From NCBI GenBank assembly GCA_905233985.1, contig CAJOFA010000014.1, forward strand, positions 1-64,000: a stretch of DNA of 64,000 nucleotides, read 5' to 3'. This stretch comes from an uncultured Prevotella sp. Its GTDB lineage: Bacteria > Bacteroidota > Bacteroidia > Bacteroidales > Bacteroidaceae. Positions 26,638-35,924 of this stretch are shown here, in pieces (within the stretch, counting starts at the first letter, position 1; each line of letters opens with the position of its first letter). The notes beneath the pieces were generated by a model. The model was not told where the DNA came from. It saw only the letters and a list, made by a program, of their open reading frames with translations, and made no database searches. The translations under genes were made by a program, and so were the position numbers.

Positions 26638-27081
26638 AGCTTTGACCTTAAATATTGCTTTCTTGATTTCGGGTTCGAAGGAGATGCAGGGGGCGTGACC
26701 GTCCTGCGGGAAGAAGACGGCAAACATCCCCGGGTGACACGTCACATAACTCTCGGCAGGCATGTCACCGTACAAGGTGAAGTCTTTCTCCGCATTGTAA
26801 GGCAAATCGGGCAGTTTCGAGGCTGGCGTATAGCCGTAGGTCTCGTCGCCTGAGAGCGGTATCTGAATATCAATCATCGCACGATGCGTCTCCAGCACGG
26901 CCTCGTCGGGTGTCTTGCCTTTAGCCGTCGTGATGTTCACAAAGAGGTCCTTGCCCTCAATCTCATATATTCCCTCCTTGAGCTTGTTGATATTGTTCTG
27001 CTTGAGAAATGCAACAACCTTGGGGAATAGCGGGTTGAGCGATTCGTACTGGCTCAGCTTGTCTAATGTGTCGATAATCAT
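26635..27081 (-). CDS. YhcH/YjgK/YiaL family protein
   Basis: A 148-residue cupin-like protein of the family historically linked to sialic acid and sugar catabolism (DUF386, also called beta-galactosidase beta subunit). Typical blocks are the metal-binding AVLETHRAMIDIQIPLSG and the C-terminal CHPGMFAVFFPQDGHAP, which hold conserved Glu and His residues. The enzyme activity is not established for most members. Its stop codon overlaps the heptad array of the adjacent four-helix-bundle cassette. It stands alone here, with no sialic acid genes near. Confidence 0.92.
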   Translation of the reverse strand: MIIDTLDKLSQYESLNPLFPKVVAFLKQNNINKLKEGIYEIEGKDLFVNITTAKGKTPDEAVLETHRAMIDIQIPLSGDETYGYTPASKLPDLPYNAEKDFTLYGDMPAESYVTCHPGMFAVFFPQDGHAPCISFEPEIKKAIFKVKA

Positions 27082-27114
27082 CGTAATATGAGTTTTTAAG
27101 TTTGTTAGTTTGCT

Positions 27115-28230
27115 TTAGTCAACCTTGCGGCGCCCATGTGTATAGGTGCCCTGGGCGGTGATGTTGCCGTCGCGGTCTTTCTCCACGAAGCGACCGTCAC
27201 GCACATCATCTACATAAGAGCCCTCGAAGCGGTTGCCCTCCTTGTCCTGTTCAAGGGCAGGACCGTTGCGCTTGCCGTTCTTGAACGTTCCCTTGAACTT
27301 CGAGCCGTCAGCATAGCGGGCAACACCCTCGCCGTCAATGGCGCCGTTGCTGAACTGGCCTTCAAAGACGTCGCCGTTCTTCATGATCAGCTTGCCACGA
27401 CCGTTGGGTTTGTCGTTCTTCCACTGGCCCTCATAGGTGTTACCGTTCTTCCAGACGATAGTGCCCTTACCTTGTTTGTCGCCCTTGTTGAACTGACCGA
27501 TATAGCGGTCGCCGTTGGCATAGTTGATGATGCCTTGACCGGTGCGCTCGCCTTCCACGTAGTCGCCCTCATAGACATCGCCGTTCTGGAATTTATAAAT
27601 GCCGCGACCATTTTGTACGTCGTTCTTCCATTGACCGACATACTCGTCGCCGTCGGCATAGTGGAACGTGCCCTGACCGTTGCGCTGGTTGTCCTTCCAG
27701 TCACCATAGTAGGTGGAGCCGTCGCCCCAGTCGTATTTGCCGTAGCCGCTCTTCTTGTCGTTTACCCATTGCCCTTCATAATAGGCTCCGCTGGCAAACG
27801 TATAACGACCCTGTCCGTGACGGCGGTCGTTCTCCCAGTTGCCGTCATAGAGGTCACCGTTGTAGTAGTACATCACGCCATGTCCTTTCTGCTCGTCAAT
27901 GTACCACAGTCCTACATATTTATTATTATTGGCGAAATAATAAGTTCCCAGACCGTGCTGATGGTCTTCGAACCACTCGCCCTCATACTTCTCGCCGTCG
28001 CTGAAGGTATAGACGCCATAACCGTGACGCTTACCCTTCACATATTCACCTTCGTAAATATCGCCATTAGCATAGACAGCCTTGCCCTTGCCGTGGGCAC
28101 GACCGCTGACCATCTCGCCTTGATAGTCGCCACCGTCCTTGGTTGTCCATGTACCTAATGTTATCTTCTGAGCCTGAACAGAGGCCAATGTACTAATAAA
28201 AAATATAATAAGAATATTGAGTCGTTTCAT
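27115..28230 (-). CDS. Secreted MORN-repeat protein
   Basis: A 371-residue exported protein made almost entirely of MORN repeats: about 14 copies of a 23-residue unit with the pattern Y-x-G-x-W/F-x-x-G-x-x-x-G-x-G (for example KYEGEWFEDHQHGLGTYYF). The signal peptide MKRLNILIIFFISTLASVQA is cut near residue 20. MORN units form an elongated beta-sheet spiral and often bind lipid or protein partners; no catalytic domain is attached. The start at 28230 is used because an upstream Met at 28251 would sit on top of the promoter box at 28254-28261. Confidence 0.93.
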   Translation of the reverse strand: MKRLNILIIFFISTLASVQAQKITLGTWTTKDGGDYQGEMVSGRAHGKGKAVYANGDIYEGEYVKGKRHGYGVYTFSDGEKYEGEWFEDHQHGLGTYYFANNNKYVGLWYIDEQKGHGVMYYYNGDLYDGNWENDRRHGQGRYTFASGAYYEGQWVNDKKSGYGKYDWGDGSTYYGDWKDNQRNGQGTFHYADGDEYVGQWKNDVQNGRGIYKFQNGDVYEGDYVEGERTGQGIINYANGDRYIGQFNKGDKQGKGTIVWKNGNTYEGQWKNDKPNGRGKLIMKNGDVFEGQFSNGAIDGEGVARYADGSKFKGTFKNGKRNGPALEQDKEGNRFEGSYVDDVRDGRFVEKDRDGNITAQGTYTHGRRKVD

Positions 28231-28253
28231 AATTATCTGCATGTTTAACATGA

Positions 28254-28261
28254 CAAAGGTA
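28254..28261 (-). promoter_or_regulatory. -7 box for the MORN gene
   Basis: Minus-strand TACCTTTG, 24 bp before the chosen start. It shares a short divergent region with the kdsB promoter. Confidence 0.65.
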
Positions 28262-28270
28262 AAAAATAAT

Positions 28271-28298
28271 TATGAATTATGAATTACGAATTATGAAT
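28271..28298. repeat. Heptad array, 4 x TATGAAT (one TACGAAT)
   Basis: Lies between the divergent MORN and kdsB -7 boxes, in the -33 position for both, like the array at 974-1001. Confidence 0.9.
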
Positions 28299-28305
28299 TA
28301 TTTTG

Positions 28306-28313
28306 TACCTTTG
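28306..28313 (+). promoter_or_regulatory. -7 box for kdsB
   Basis: TACCTTTG, 20 bp before the ATG at 28333. It rules out an upstream in-frame start at 28303. Confidence 0.65.
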
Positions 28314-28332
28314 CACAAATTTTAGATTTATT

Positions 28333-29106
28333 ATGAAGTTTATTGCAATCATTCCGGCGCGCTATGCATCGACGCGCTTTCCAGGAAAACCGCTGGCTAT
28401 GCTGGGCGGCAAGACCGTTATCCAGAGGGTTTACGAGCAGGTGGTCAGTTGTCTTCCCGAGGCTTACGTGGCTACAGACGACGAGCGCATCATGCAGGCT
28501 GTCAAGGCTTTCGGAGGCCGTGCCGTCATGACACGTGCCGACCACAAGAGCGGCACCGACCGCATAGAAGAGGCGATTGAGAAAATCGAGGAGCAAAAAA
28601 TAGAGGGGCGAGGTACGAGGTGCGAGGAGCTCGTCATCATCAACGTTCAGGGCGACGAGCCGTTTATCCACCGTTCTCAGATAGAGACGCTCTGCGGCTT
28701 GTTTGATGATGAGCAGACACAGATAGGCACGTTGGGCAAGCCCTTTGCCACGATGAAGGAAGTGCTCAACCCTAATTCGCCGAAGATTGTGCGCGACAAA
28801 AACGGCTTTGCACTCTACTTCAGCCGTTCGGTCATCCCGTTCGTTCGCGGAAAGGAACAGGACGAATGGTTTGACAGCTATCCTTTCCTGAAGCACTTAG
28901 GCATCTATGCCTATCGGCGTCACATTCTGCGTGAGGTGACACAACTGCCCCAGTCGCCCCTGGAGAAAGCCGAAAGCCTGGAGCAGCTGCGCTGGGTGGA
29001 GAACGGCTATCGCATCCGTGTCGGTACAACAGACATTGAAACCGTAGGCATTGACACGCCCGACGACCTGCAACGGGCAGAGGAGTTTCTCAGCCACAAT
29101 CCATAA
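28333..29106 (+). CDS. kdsB: 3-deoxy-manno-octulosonate cytidylyltransferase
   Basis: Activates Kdo to CMP-Kdo for lipopolysaccharide core synthesis. The N-terminal nucleotide-binding block IIPARYASTRFPGKPL and the metal/CTP motif NVQGDEPFI are intact, as is the LGIYAYRR motif. The 257-residue length is about ten above the usual. The excess falls right before NVQGDEP, where a 7-nt array (28603-28630) encodes an EGRGTRCEE-like insertion in frame. Whether the insertion affects activity cannot be seen. The gene is followed by the thr operon with its own promoter. Confidence 0.96.
   Translation: MKFIAIIPARYASTRFPGKPLAMLGGKTVIQRVYEQVVSCLPEAYVATDDERIMQAVKAFGGRAVMTRADHKSGTDRIEEAIEKIEEQKIEGRGTRCEELVIINVQGDEPFIHRSQIETLCGLFDDEQTQIGTLGKPFATMKEVLNPNSPKIVRDKNGFALYFSRSVIPFVRGKEQDEWFDSYPFLKHLGIYAYRRHILREVTQLPQSPLEKAESLEQLRWVENGYRIRVGTTDIETVGIDTPDDLQRAEEFLSHNP
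28603..28630. repeat. Heptad array inside kdsB, 4 units
   Basis: GAGGGGC, GAGGTAC, GAGGTGC, GAGGAGC. It is read as a charged loop before the NVQGDEP motif and is best explained as an in-frame insertion. Confidence 0.82.
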
Positions 29107-29120
29107 AAAAACAAAATAAT

Positions 29121-29152
29121 TTTGTTTATCGTGCAAAATTCAATTACCTTTG
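29121..29152 (+). promoter_or_regulatory. Promoter of the threonine operon
   Basis: TTTG at 29121-29124, 20 bp spacer, TACCTTTG at 29145-29152, and 22 bp to the thrA start. The short leader leaves no room for a classical thr leader-peptide attenuator. Confidence 0.72.
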
Positions 29153-29174
29153 CACTTTCAAAAAACTATAGACA

Positions 29175-31643
29175 ATGAAAGTTCTCAAATTTGGCGGCAC
29201 GTCCGTCGGTTCAGTAGAGAGTATATTAACCCTGAAGCGTATCGTTGAGCAGGACGCCAGGCAACAGGAGGTGGTCGTGGTGGTCAGCGCCTTGGGCGGC
29301 ATCACCGACAAGCTCATCGCCACGTCGCAACTTGCTGTAAAAGGCAACGAGGAATGGGAAGCAGAATACGAGGCCATTGCCCAGCGGCATCACGACATGA
29401 TTGATGCCATCATCAGCGATGCCGGCCGCAAGCAGGAAGTGCTGCAAAAGGTGGATGCCCTGCTGGAACAGCTACGTTCCATCTATAGGGGTGTCTTCCT
29501 CATCCACGACCTGAGCGAGAAGACGCAGGCGGCTATCGTCAGCTATGGCGAGCGCCTCAGTTCCAATATCGTTGCAGCACTTATTGACGGCGGCGTACGA
29601 ATGAATGCCCGTGACTTCATCAAGACCGAGCGCAAGAACGGTAAGCAGTCTCTCGATGCAGAACTGACCTACAAGCTGGTGCGCGAAGCCTTCAGTCCTG
29701 TATGTTGCGATGGCATCGCAACAAACGGAACGAACGGAAGCGTGTTCGTCGTTCCCGGATTCATCAGCAAGGACCGCGACTCGGGCGAGACAACGAACCT
29801 GGGACGTGGTGGCTCTGACTATACCGCCAGCATCATTGCGGCAGCACTTGATGCAGAGATTCTGGAGATATGGACGGACGTGGACGGCTTCATGACTGCC
29901 GACCCGCGCGTCATACACACCGCCTACACCATCAACGAACTGAGCTATGTGGAGGCGATGGAGCTGTGTAACTTCGGTGCCAAAGTCATCTACCCGCCGA
30001 CAATATATCCCGTCTGTGTGAAGAACATCCCCATCAGGGTGAAGAACACCTTTAACCCCGAGCATCCCGGTACGCTGATCAAGGAACAGATTGACGACGA
30101 CCAGAAGCCCATCAAGGGTATCTCCAGCATCAGCGGCACCACGCTGATTACTGTTACCGGTTTGTCAATGGTGGGTGTCATCGGTGTCAACCGCCGCATC
30201 TTCACCGCTTTGGCCGACAATGGTATCTCCGTGTTCATGGTCAGTCAGGCATCGTCAGAGAACTCTACGAGTATTGGTGTGCGCGACGAAGACGCTCCTG
30301 AAGCCGTGAAGGTGCTCAATGAGGAGTTTGCCAAGGAAATACAGACAGGCGCCATGTTCCCCATGCACGCCGAGAACAACCTCGCCACCATCGCCATCGT
30401 CGGTGAGAACATGAAACACACGCCAGGTATTGCCGGTAAGCTGTTCGGAACACTTGGACGTAGCGGTATCAGCGTCATTGCCTGTGCACAGGGAGCATCA
30501 GAGACGAACATCTCGTTTGTCGTTGACAGCCGTTTCCTGCGCAAGTCACTCAACGTGCTGCACGACTCATTCTTCCTCAGCGAATACAAAGTGCTCAACC
30601 TCTTTATCTGCGGCGTAGGAACCGTGGGCAGCATGCTCATTGAGCAGATCCGCTCGCAATACGAGGAACTGAAGGAACGTTCACGGCTGAAGCTGAACGT
30701 GGTGGGCATCGCCTCGTCGAAGAATGCCATATTCTCACGCGACGGCATCGACCTCGAGAACTACCGTGAACTGCTGAAGCAGTCGGAACCCAGCTCGTCG
30801 GAGAAACTTCGCGAAGGCATTCTCTCCATGAATATCTTTAATTCCGTGTTTGTGGATTGTACCGCTTCAAAAGAAGTAGCGTCACTCTATCAGACGCTCT
30901 TAGAGCACAATATCAGCGTCGTGGCAGCCAACAAAATTGCCGCCTCAAGCGACTATGAGAGTTATGCAAAACTCAAGCGGACGGCATTGGCACGCGGCGT
31001 CATCTTCCGTTTTGAGACGAACGTCGGTGCAGGACTGCCCATCATCGGTACCATCAACGACTTGCGCAACTCTGGTGACCGCATCCTGAAGATTGAGGCG
31101 GTGCTCTCCGGTACGCTCAACTTCATCTTCAACGAAATCAGCGCCGACGTGCCGTTCTCTGAAACCGTGCGCCGCGCCAAGGAACAAGGCTACAGCGAGC
31201 CCGACCCGCGTATTGACCTCAGCGGTACGGACGTCATCCGCAAGCTGGTCATCCTCACCCGTGAGGCTGGCTATAAAGTGGAACAGGCTGACGTGGAGAA
31301 GCATCTGTTCGTACCCGACGAGTATTTCAAGGGTACGCTCGATGAGTTCTGGCAAAACCTGCCGCAGCTGGACGCTGACTTCGAAGCCAAGCGCAAGGTG
31401 CTGGAGAGCGAGGACAAGCGCTGGCGCTTCGTCGCCACGATGGAAGGCGGCAGGACGCAGGTAGCACTGCAGACAGTGGAAGCCTCACACCCCTTCTACA
31501 ACCTTGCCGGAAGCAACAATATCGTGCTGCTCACCACAGAGCGCTACAAGGAATATCCCATGCAGATACAGGGCTATGGTGCCGGTGCCGGCGTAACCGC
31601 TGCCGGCGTCTTCGCCAACATTATGTCAATCGCGAACATTTAA
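29175..31643 (+). CDS. thrA: Bifunctional aspartate kinase/homoserine dehydrogenase
   Basis: Catalyses the first and third steps from aspartate to homoserine. The 822-residue length matches ThrA/MetL fusions. The kinase domain starts with KFGGTSVGS and contains the LGRGGSDYTA block. ACT regulatory segments (LITVTGLSMVGVIGVNRRIF and TIAIVGENMKHTPGIAGKLF) occupy about 315-450, which implies allosteric control. The dehydrogenase domain starts with the NAD(P) loop FICGVGTVGSML near 478 and contains GTLNFIFNEI. It is first in an operon with apgM and thrC; the next gene starts 1 bp after its stop. Confidence 0.97.
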   Translation: MKVLKFGGTSVGSVESILTLKRIVEQDARQQEVVVVVSALGGITDKLIATSQLAVKGNEEWEAEYEAIAQRHHDMIDAIISDAGRKQEVLQKVDALLEQLRSIYRGVFLIHDLSEKTQAAIVSYGERLSSNIVAALIDGGVRMNARDFIKTERKNGKQSLDAELTYKLVREAFSPVCCDGIATNGTNGSVFVVPGFISKDRDSGETTNLGRGGSDYTASIIAAALDAEILEIWTDVDGFMTADPRVIHTAYTINELSYVEAMELCNFGAKVIYPPTIYPVCVKNIPIRVKNTFNPEHPGTLIKEQIDDDQKPIKGISSISGTTLITVTGLSMVGVIGVNRRIFTALADNGISVFMVSQASSENSTSIGVRDEDAPEAVKVLNEEFAKEIQTGAMFPMHAENNLATIAIVGENMKHTPGIAGKLFGTLGRSGISVIACAQGASETNISFVVDSRFLRKSLNVLHDSFFLSEYKVLNLFICGVGTVGSMLIEQIRSQYEELKERSRLKLNVVGIASSKNAIFSRDGIDLENYRELLKQSEPSSSEKLREGILSMNIFNSVFVDCTASKEVASLYQTLLEHNISVVAANKIAASSDYESYAKLKRTALARGVIFRFETNVGAGLPIIGTINDLRNSGDRILKIEAVLSGTLNFIFNEISADVPFSETVRRAKEQGYSEPDPRIDLSGTDVIRKLVILTREAGYKVEQADVEKHLFVPDEYFKGTLDEFWQNLPQLDADFEAKRKVLESEDKRWRFVATMEGGRTQVALQTVEASHPFYNLAGSNNIVLLTTERYKEYPMQIQGYGAGAGVTAAGVFANIMSIANI

Positions 31644-31644
31644 A

Positions 31645-32919
31645 ATGAAACACATCATTATCCTCGGCGACGGTATGGCAGACTACCCCATCGAACGTTT
31701 GGGTGGGAAGACACCGTTGCAATATGCCGACAAGCCCATGATGGACCGCTTGGCACGTGAAGGACGTTGCGGACGACTCATTACGGTGCCAGAGGGTTTT
31801 CCTCCTGGTTCTGAGGTTGCCAATACTGCCATCCTGGGTTACGACCTCAATAAGGTGTATGAAGGACGCGGTCCCTTGGAGGCTGCCAGCATCGGCTATG
31901 AGATGGCTGATGATGACCTTGCCATTCGCTGTAACATCATCACGATTGAAGACGGAAAGATTATCACCCACAACGGCGGCAACCTTGAAACAGCTGATGC
32001 CGACGTGCTCATCAAATATCTGAACGAGCATCTCGCCAAGCCCATCAACGAACGCGAAGGCTGTGAGCGGGTGAAGTTCATCACGGGCATACAGTACCGT
32101 CACCTGCTCGTTATCAAGGGCGGCAACAAACATATCGTTTGCAATCCGCCTCACGACCATCCGAATGAGCTTTGGCGCCCGCTACTGGTGACCCCCGAGC
32201 CCACGGTGCTCAGCGGTTCCCCCGCTGGCACTACCCGTCTCACTCCCCAACAGACCGCCGACCTGCTGAACGAACTGATTGTGCGCTCACAAGAGTTATT
32301 GGAGAAGCATCCCTATAATATTAATAAGGTAAAGAACGGCGAACGCCCCGCTAACAGCATCTGGCCGTGGAGCGGCGGTTACCGTCCTTCCATGCAGACG
32401 CTCATGGCACAATATCCGCAGGTCAAGAGCGGTGCCGTCATCTCTGCCGTTGACCTCATTCAAGGCATCGGCAAATATGCCGGACTTCGTATCATCAAGG
32501 TTTCCGGCGCTACAGGATTAGCCAACACCAACTACGAGGGTAAGGCACAGGCTGCCATCGAAGCGTTGCAGCATGACGACTTCGTCTTCGTGCATGTAGA
32601 GGCTACTGACGAGGCTGGTCACGATGGCGACCTCGACCTCAAGCTACGTGCCATTAACTACCTTGACCAAAGGCTGATACGCCCCATTATTGAAGCAATA
32701 GAGCAGATGGAGGAAGACGTCTGCGTGGCCGTCCTGCCTGACCACCCCACCCCTGTGGAAATGCGCATCCACGTCAATGAGCCCGTGCCGTTTATCATCT
32801 GGCACAAAGGCATCAATCCTGACGAGGTGCAACAGTATGACGAGGTGTCATGCGTCAACGGCGCTTATGGTCTCCTGCGTCTGCAAGAGTTTATGAAGGT
32901 ACTGATGAAAACAGAATAA
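31645..32919 (+). CDS. ApgM-type alkaline-phosphatase-fold enzyme, proposed homoserine kinase
   Basis: By sequence a member of the archaeal cofactor-independent phosphoglycerate mutase family (ApgM): GDGMADYP metal site at the start, then ATDEAGHDGDLDLK and PDHPTPVEMRIH near the end. 424 residues is normal. Its place between thrA and thrC, with no thrB in the operon, supports the known proposal that this subfamily is the homoserine kinase of Bacteroidetes and similar bacteria. The mutase reading cannot be excluded from sequence alone. It starts 1 bp after the thrA stop and precedes thrC by 19 bp, so the three are surely co-expressed. Confidence 0.88.
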   Translation: MKHIIILGDGMADYPIERLGGKTPLQYADKPMMDRLAREGRCGRLITVPEGFPPGSEVANTAILGYDLNKVYEGRGPLEAASIGYEMADDDLAIRCNIITIEDGKIITHNGGNLETADADVLIKYLNEHLAKPINEREGCERVKFITGIQYRHLLVIKGGNKHIVCNPPHDHPNELWRPLLVTPEPTVLSGSPAGTTRLTPQQTADLLNELIVRSQELLEKHPYNINKVKNGERPANSIWPWSGGYRPSMQTLMAQYPQVKSGAVISAVDLIQGIGKYAGLRIIKVSGATGLANTNYEGKAQAAIEALQHDDFVFVHVEATDEAGHDGDLDLKLRAINYLDQRLIRPIIEAIEQMEEDVCVAVLPDHPTPVEMRIHVNEPVPFIIWHKGINPDEVQQYDEVSCVNGAYGLLRLQEFMKVLMKTE

Positions 32920-32938
32920 CCCTAACACCCCAACAAAC

Positions 32939-34294
32939 ATGCAATATTACAGCACGAACGGAAAAGCGCCTATGGCGGACCTTGAGAAGGCAGTCGTGAA
33001 GGGATTGGCTGAAGACCGTGGCCTCTATATGCCCGAGCGCATCAATAAGTTACCCAAGGAGTTCTTCAACGACATGCCCAGCATGACGTTCCAGAACATT
33101 GCCTATAACGTAGCCAGCGCCTTCTTTGGCGAGGACATCGACCTTGACGGACTAATGGATTTGGTTTATGACACGCTGTCGTTCGACTGCCCCGTGGTCA
33201 AGGTGGAGGAGAATATCTACGCCCTCGAGTTGTTTCACGGACCCACCCTCGCCTTCAAGGACGTCGGCGCCCGATTCATGGCCCGACTGCTTCAGTACTT
33301 CCTGCGTCATGGTTCCGTAGGCTGCAACAATGTTGTAGCAAAGGATACAGGATCTGAGGGGACAGTCAATGTCCTTGTTGCCACCAGCGGCGACACGGGT
33401 TCAGCTGTGGCCAACGGCTTCCTCGGCGTGGAGGGCATACATGTCTATGTACTCTACCCCAAGGGTAAAGTGAGCCACATTCAGGAGAGCCAGTTCACCA
33501 CACTCGGACGTAATATCACCGCTATTGAGGTGGACGGTGTGTTCGATGACTGCCAGCGACTGGTAAAATCTGCCTTCATGGACGAGGAACTGAATGCACA
33601 TATGCGCCTTACCTCCGCTAACAGCATCAACGTTGCACGCTTCCTGCCACAGGCATTCTACTACTTTAATGCTGCTGCAAGGTTGAATAACAATCCTGAA
33701 CTCGTTATGTGTGTCCCAAGTGGCAACTTCGGTAATATCTGCTCGGCATTGTTCGGCCATGCGATGGGACTGCCCGTCAAACGCTTCATTGCCGCCAACA
33801 ACGCCAACGACGTTTTCTACCAATATCTGCAGACGGGCAAGTACGAACCGAAAGATTCCGTGCAGACACTCGCCAACGCGATGGATGTCGGAGACCCGTC
33901 GAACTTTGCACGCATCATCAAGCTCTATTCTGAGAATGGCAAGCTGACACCCGAGGAGACACACCAGCGCATCACGTCGCTCATTAGCGGAGCCACCTAT
34001 AGCGACGAACAGATTGCCGAGACCATGCGTCAATGCTATGCTGACAACGGCTATGTGCTCGACCCGCACGGTGCCTGCGGTTATCGTGCCTTGAAGGAAC
34101 AGCTACAGCCAGGTGAGGTCGGCGTGTTCTGTGAAACCGCCCACCCTGCGAAATTCAAGGAGAAAGTGGACGAGATTCTCGGCACCGACATTCCCATTCC
34201 TGAGCGCCTCGCAGCCTTTATGCGTGGCGAGAAACAGAGTGTGCCTATGAGTAAGGACTTCGCCGATTTCAAGGCATACCTTATGAAGCAGTAA
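32939..34294 (+). CDS. thrC: Threonine synthase
   Basis: PLP enzyme that converts O-phosphohomoserine to threonine. 451 residues fits the long bacterial/yeast-type class. The N-terminal YYSTNGKAP and the PLP lysine motif LAFKDVGARF are present, followed by the phosphate-binding ATSGDTGSAVANG and SANSINVARFLPQ. It is the last gene of the thrA-apgM-thrC operon, so the whole route from aspartate semialdehyde via homoserine to threonine is in one transcript. A symmetrical hairpin follows. Confidence 0.97.
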   Translation: MQYYSTNGKAPMADLEKAVVKGLAEDRGLYMPERINKLPKEFFNDMPSMTFQNIAYNVASAFFGEDIDLDGLMDLVYDTLSFDCPVVKVEENIYALELFHGPTLAFKDVGARFMARLLQYFLRHGSVGCNNVVAKDTGSEGTVNVLVATSGDTGSAVANGFLGVEGIHVYVLYPKGKVSHIQESQFTTLGRNITAIEVDGVFDDCQRLVKSAFMDEELNAHMRLTSANSINVARFLPQAFYYFNAAARLNNNPELVMCVPSGNFGNICSALFGHAMGLPVKRFIAANNANDVFYQYLQTGKYEPKDSVQTLANAMDVGDPSNFARIIKLYSENGKLTPEETHQRITSLISGATYSDEQIAETMRQCYADNGYVLDPHGACGYRALKEQLQPGEVGVFCETAHPAKFKEKVDEILGTDIPIPERLAAFMRGEKQSVPMSKDFADFKAYLMKQ

Positions 34295-34315
34295 CGTTTT
34301 AGGAAGGACATACAA

Positions 34316-34358
34316 AATTCAGGCGGCACCTGACGTAAGTCTTGGTGTCGCCTGAATT
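34316..34358. terminator. Bidirectional terminator between thrC and the PafA-like gene
   Basis: AATTCAGGCGGCACC pairs with GGTGTCGCCTGAATT (one mismatch). It sits between two convergent genes, 21 bp from each stop codon. Confidence 0.8.
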
Positions 34359-34380
34359 CTGTATTATTGCAATAAACGTA

Positions 34381-35892
34381 TTATTTGAACGTCAGGGCTT
34401 CGCCAATGCAGGCATTTGGCTGCTGGATGTGGAGCATAGCACAGACGGTAGCGGCAAAGTCGGTAATGTGAGTTTCCTGAGGGCTACTGCCGTGAGGCAC
34501 ATGCCAACCATAGAAAAGCATGGGGATATGGGCGTCGTAGGGATTCCACTCACCATGCGTGGTTCCCACGGGCGACGAATAAGGGCCAAATTCATAGTAG
34601 TTGGGCTTGGGGAAGAAAATAATGTCGCCAGAACGTCCAGGATAATAACCCAAGAGTGCACGGTCGCGCAGAAGGGGCGGCATAGCTTCCTTTGCCAAAT
34701 CCTCGTAGGCAACGGCAAAGATGATGTCCTTCTCATCTTTTAAACTCCACAACACTTGGTGTGTCATGTCGGCGATAATAAGCCCCTGCGTACGAATGCT
34801 GTCCCAATTGAGGAAGATGCGGCAATCCATGATGTCGCCGATGATGCCTGGTGTCTCGCCAATGTCGCTAGCCATTTCGTCGTAGATGTGCTCCTTGATT
34901 TTGTCGCTATTCAACGTGCCGGCAGAGAGCTTGTGATCCTGCATAAACTTGAAATTATGTGCAGCACCGTGGTCAGCGGTGAGGAAGAGCAGGTAGTTAC
35001 CACGCCCTACCTGCTCGTCAAGGGCAGAAAGCAGACGGGCAATATCCTTGTCAAGTTCGAGATAAGCCTCGTCGGTGTGCTCGCCGCGCGTGCTCCACTC
35101 GTGGCCGATGACATCGGTTTCAGAGTAGCTCACACAGAGCATATCAGTCTCATCCCCCTGTCCCAGACGTTCACCTTTCAAGGCAGCGATAGCCATATCG
35201 GTGGTGATGTGTCCACAGAGTGGATAAAGTCCTACATCCTCACCCACACGTTTGAACTCCTCGTTCTCAATCAACTCGGCGTTGTAGTCCTTCACCCATT
35301 GGGGTAGTTCCTCCATGTAGTAGGTGGAAGTTATGAACTGGCGATTCTTGCGGTCAAGCCAATAGGCACCATTTGCGGAATGACCAGCTGGCAGAATGGC
35401 AGCACGTTCCTTGTAGCTTACGCCGATGACCTTCGAGCGAAAATCTGTATGAAGGCGCAGTTGGTCGCCGATGGTCGTTGCTACGAGATTAACAGGCGAC
35501 ATCTGTCCAGCCTTCTTGTTGTCAGAGCCCACAGGTTCAACGCTCTTGTCGGTGCAGCAATAAACCTTATGACCATCGATGTAGAAGTTGTTACCGCAGA
35601 TACCGTGAAACGCTGGTGTAGTGCCAGTATAGACGCTGGCATGACCGATGGCCGTGACAGTCGGTACATAGTTGATAAGGCAGTTGTCATAACTAAAACC
35701 CTTATCAATGAGGCGCTTGAAACCTCCTTCGCCAAACTGGTCATAATAACGAGAGAGATAATCCCAGCGCATCTGGTCCACAACAATTCCCACGACGAGC
35801 TTCGGACGTTCGCCGAACTGCGGACGGTTGTTCTGTGCCGAAGCTGTCAGCACGGCAAAGACACAAATAGTAAGCAATAAAAATCTCTTCAT
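34381..35892 (-). CDS. Secreted alkaline phosphatase family protein (PafA-like)
   Basis: Exported metallo-phosphatase of the alkaline phosphatase superfamily. The signal peptide MKRFLLLTICVFAVLTASAQ is followed by KLVVGIVVDQMRWDY (first metal Asp). The nucleophile is a Thr in NYVPTVTAIGHASVYTG, as in the Thr-type PafA enzymes, rather than the Ser of PhoA. Further metal ligands are in LTADHGAAHN and GTTHGEWNPYD. The 503-residue length fits. The start at 35892 is chosen because the frame's first Met lies upstream of the promoter. It probably releases phosphate from phosphomonoesters in the periplasm; no Pho-box can be recognised. Confidence 0.9.
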   Translation of the reverse strand: MKRFLLLTICVFAVLTASAQNNRPQFGERPKLVVGIVVDQMRWDYLSRYYDQFGEGGFKRLIDKGFSYDNCLINYVPTVTAIGHASVYTGTTPAFHGICGNNFYIDGHKVYCCTDKSVEPVGSDNKKAGQMSPVNLVATTIGDQLRLHTDFRSKVIGVSYKERAAILPAGHSANGAYWLDRKNRQFITSTYYMEELPQWVKDYNAELIENEEFKRVGEDVGLYPLCGHITTDMAIAALKGERLGQGDETDMLCVSYSETDVIGHEWSTRGEHTDEAYLELDKDIARLLSALDEQVGRGNYLLFLTADHGAAHNFKFMQDHKLSAGTLNSDKIKEHIYDEMASDIGETPGIIGDIMDCRIFLNWDSIRTQGLIIADMTHQVLWSLKDEKDIIFAVAYEDLAKEAMPPLLRDRALLGYYPGRSGDIIFFPKPNYYEFGPYSSPVGTTHGEWNPYDAHIPMLFYGWHVPHGSSPQETHITDFAATVCAMLHIQQPNACIGEALTFK

Positions 35893-35916
35893 GATATAAT
35901 TCTTTTCAGTTTTTTG

Positions 35917-35924
35917 CAAAGGTA
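35917..35924 (-). promoter_or_regulatory. -7 box for the PafA-like gene
   Basis: Minus-strand TACCTTTG, 25 bp before the start codon. Confidence 0.6.

Noticed and set aside
27136..28158. A 340-codon open frame antisense to the MORN gene
   Set aside because: The periodic Val/Ala/Leu pattern is the mirror of the MORN repeats.
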